Below are positions 61,146 through 64,000 of a stretch of 64,000 bases of DNA, in pieces. A program made the translations under genes and the position numbers. This stretch comes from Saccopteryx bilineata (lineage: Eukaryota; Chordata; Mammalia; Chiroptera; Emballonuridae), in contig NC_089494.1 in the NCBI RefSeq assembly GCF_036850765.1, positions 57,615,809 to 57,679,808 on the forward strand. The letters are read 5' to 3'. Below the pieces are notes generated by a model. That model saw nothing but the letters and a program-made list of their open reading frames with translations, did not search any database and was not told where the DNA came from. Each line of letters starts with the position of its first letter. The first letter of the stretch is position 1.

Positions 61146-61959
61146 CTGAAGAAATGAAAATACAATGCAAGGTTAGACAAGCCACTCCTCACGTAGATGG
61201 GCATGGGGGTGGGGAGGGGAGACTACACGGATCACAGTGAAGACAGTGAGCTATGTTGCAAACGGTGAGTTCTTTAAGAACAAAGGCAGCAAGAGTCAGA
61301 AAAATCTCAGCCAGGATTTTGGTATCTTGCCCCCCTCCCCCTCCGACCAAGATCAACTTGCTGCTGAGCTGCTCCTGCAATGCTGTGGTTTCAGTCCTAG
61401 GAGTCAGAGGTCACACAAATTTAAAAAAAAATTATAACTTTGTGAAAATGGTACATTCGGAACATAGACAATTAGCCTTATGTAAGAATACTTGCTCACC
61501 TCTCCAATGGCACTATACAAAAAGAAAATTCGAAGTCAAAAAGCTCATATATATAATTATTTTTTTAAAAGCCTACATATAATTATAGTATATTATAATA
61601 ATTCTTGAGTGTGCAGAGAAGAAAACAATTCTAATACAATAAACAGTAGATGTCCTTTATGAAGATTATAAAGAGTCTTCATTGAGCTGAATATTCATTG
61701 ATCAGTAAGGTAACATTCCAATAGAAAGAGGCCGAGGACATGAACAGAAAACTCACGCAGAACATTTGGAAAAACACTCACCTCAATCTCAGAAGTATTC
61801 AAAGAAATAAAAACCAAAATTATAATGATTTTTTTCTTAACCATTAGATTTGAGAATGGATTGGGGGGAAGGGAATATTAATTGGGTGTAATCTATGTAA
61901 AGAGGAATTTTGCAATTTTATTAACAAGTTTTTTTGGGGAAAAAAAGTAGATGCCTCAT

Positions 61960-62330
61960 TAACCCAGCAATCTAATAGCACTGTCTTCACCTTATGGAAA
62001 TAATCAGATACTTAAGCAAATATGTAAGAACAGATATGTTTACTAAAGCATTATTTATTATAGTAGATAATATCTAATAAATATAATATACAAACTTATA
62101 AGGAAATACCATGCAGTGATTAAAAACGGCAATACAGATCCATGTACAATGCTATCCAAAAAATACTTGTGATGTTCTGTTAACTGAAATATCAGGCGAT
62201 AAAAAGTATATACAGAATATAATAATATGCACAGAATCAAAAGACATTTCAGAATGTTAATTGTAGCTATCAAATGGTGGCAAGATTATAGGTAATTTTC
62301 TATTTTTTCTTATTTTTCATGCAGTAAGTA
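61960..62330 (-). repeat. Ancient LINE 3'-region relic
   Basis: aaagcattatttattatagt, aaataccatgcagtgattaa and a gatccatgtacaatgctatcc segment match the recalled pattern of old L1-type or HAL1-type 3' ends. No coding capacity. Confidence 0.45.
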
Positions 62331-62822
62331 GATATTATGTCTTTGGAAAAACAGGAAGTACTTTCTATGGAGGAATAATTTTGAAAGACTGTGAAAAAAT
62401 AATTCAATGTAGTTAATTTTCAGATACAGGCTGAAAATGAAATATATATATAATGTTTTTGCTCTAGTTATTTCATTGTTTCAACAGACAGGTTGGTATT
62501 TTATTTACTTATTGAGGTCTCTATTTTTGATATGTCAATAAAAAGCTATTACATTAATATTTGCTCTTTCACAAAGAAAATTATACTTTGACCTGAGCCA
62601 ATTATTTTCATTTCTTTATAAATTTTAAGGCTTTTGGTTATTTCTACTACATTGAAAACAAGGAGTCTGCTCAGATTTTAAAAATCCAACCTGAATAAAT
62701 TGAGTCATTTATTAAAAAGGAAATAATTGAAATGAAAACATTAGGTATTGCTCCCATTTCTCCAATCTGTGAGAAAATAGAAGACATCAGAACATTTTGG
62801 GACTAAATATAAAGTTGGGCAG

Positions 62823-63176
62823 TGCCCTGACTGATGGTGGAGTGGTGGACTGAGCTGGTTCAAAAACCCAAGGTCACCGGCTAGAGCACAGGTACCTTGG
62901 CTTGAGCACAGGGTTGCTGGCTTGAGCAAGGGCTTACCAACTTGAGCGTGGTTGCAATGGGATCATTGACATGATCCTAAGGTCTCTGGCTAGGGCCCAA
63001 AGGTCACGGGCTTGAGCAAGGAGTCACTGGCTTGGCTTGATCCCATACCTCTGGTCAAGGCACATATGAGAAGCAATGAATAAACAACTAGAGTGAAGCA
63101 ACTACAAGTTGATTCTTCTCATCTCTCCTCCCCCTCTTTTTCCCTTCCTGTCTCTCACCAAAATAAACAAACAAAC
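62823..63176 (+). mobile_element. SINE, long type, diverged
   Basis: Starts tgccctgactgatggtggag, repeated gcttgagc blocks, tail aaataaacaaacaaac. Target duplication aaagttgggcag on both sides. Confidence 0.87.
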
Positions 63177-63549
63177 AAAGTTGGGCAGGGATTAGCAAGA
63201 ATTCCAAACCTGACAGCTACAGTATCCAAGGGCAATTTAAGTAATAACTGGGACTCGGTTCTTCCCATTCCAAGCTTTATTTGAATTAGCAGAGAACAGT
63301 AATAAATACGGCTGAATATCCATACCTGTACCAGCACCTTCTAATGAAGAGTCAAAAGCAAAGGCATACTGTGGACTGAAAAACTGAAAGTGTGTGTTCA
63401 GACCATTAACAGACAGAATGGGAACAGACCACCTGGAACAGCATTACCTGCTTGTTCACAGTGATACTGTGGATAGATTTCACTTAAAACATATCAGCTA
63501 AATTTTAAAGTCAGATTTATTCTGAGATTATACACTTAGAAAAATTTTA

Positions 63550-63765
63550 AGATTTTTTTATTTATTCTTTTTAGAGAGGAAGGAAAGAGAGAAAGAGAGA
63601 AAGAGAGAGAGAGAGAGAGGGAGAGAGAGAGAGAGAGAAGGAAGGGGGGGGGGGGAGGAAGCATCAACTCCCATAAATGCCTTGACCAGGAAAGCCAGGG
63701 TTTCAAACTGGTGACCTCAGCATTCCAGGTTGATGCTTTATCCACTGTGCCACCACAGGTCAGGC
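63550..63765 (-). mobile_element. SINE, short type, with expanded AG run
   Basis: Minus strand starts gcctgacctgtggtggcaca. The reversed pyrimidine part has become a long AG run (63577-63640) followed by a 12-G tract near 63645. Confidence 0.88.
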
Positions 63766-64000
63766 CACAATTAGAAAATGAAATGAGAATTGTTATTGTT
63801 TTTGAAACAAAAATTTTATTACCTTTTCTGGGATGTAATGATCTTTCCTCCCACAACCTTTCATTTTCTTTTTATTTGTGTGTGTGTGTTTTTTAAAGCG
63901 ACAAAGGGATTGTGCTCATTATAAAACATTCAAATACAACACAGAAATATATGAAAGGAACAGTCAAGTCCACCCCACTGCTATTCACGCTCCCACCCCA

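Larger units (their letters stand above)
61146..64000. other. OSBPL6 intron 5' of exon W1
   Basis: An old LINE relic and two SINEs. No exon with the start codon could be found here. Confidence 0.65.

Noticed and set aside
63577..63660. AG run and G tract as a possible regulatory or G-quadruplex element
   Set aside because: It is the expanded purine strand of a SINE tail region.
1..64000. CRISPR arrays, operons, phage or bacterial systems
   Set aside because: Intron-exon structure, SINEs and base composition are those of a mammal; no regularly spaced repeats other than microsatellites.

Overview
The window is mammalian nuclear DNA, most likely from a bat. The evidence is a very high density of young tRNA-derived SINEs of types I associate with horseshoe and leaf-nosed bats (Rhin-1-like, heads of the form ctggccggttggctcagcgg and gcctgaccgggcggtggc), a few VES-type SINEs, and Tc1/mariner-type DNA transposons and MITEs. 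The genus is inferred from recalled SINE types and was not checked.

The only gene I can support is the central part of OSBPL6 (oxysterol-binding protein-related protein 6, ORP6), on the minus strand, so the 5' side of the gene is at high coordinates. I found 18 exons between 61145 and 994 by matching reverse-strand translations to the protein family and checking each AG acceptor and GT donor. Spliced together they give 2,129 nt, 709 codons plus 2 nt, with no stop or frameshift and with matching phases at every junction. They encode a serine-rich N-terminal linker, the PH domain (53.7-48.7 kb), a long middle region with an alternatively used 75-nt exon (33.1 kb) and a FFAT motif that binds VAP proteins of the ER (13.3 kb), and the first half of the ORD lipid-transfer domain, including the EQVSHHPP signature split over two exons (4.1 and 3.5 kb). 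The start codon exon lies beyond 64000 and the rest of the ORD lies before position 1.

Everything else is intron. I mark about 27 SINEs, many with clear target-site duplications; a 600-bp Tc1/mariner-like element at 54769-55368 with about 108-bp terminal inverted repeats and a surviving 108-codon DNA-binding-type ORF but no room for a catalytic domain; five shorter inverted-repeat elements; worn relics that look like L2, L1, MIR and LTR sequence; an unidentified insertion with a 35-A tail at 30.8-31.2 kb; a 30-nt U2 snRNA match fused to LINE-like sequence near 11.0 kb; and several microsatellites. No bacterial-type systems, CRISPR arrays or functional RNA genes were seen. I did not find a clearly novel biological system; the most useful second looks are the mariner remnant, the two SINEs crowding OSBPL6 splice donors, the alternative exon, and a few unexplained hairpins and a CpG-rich intronic patch.
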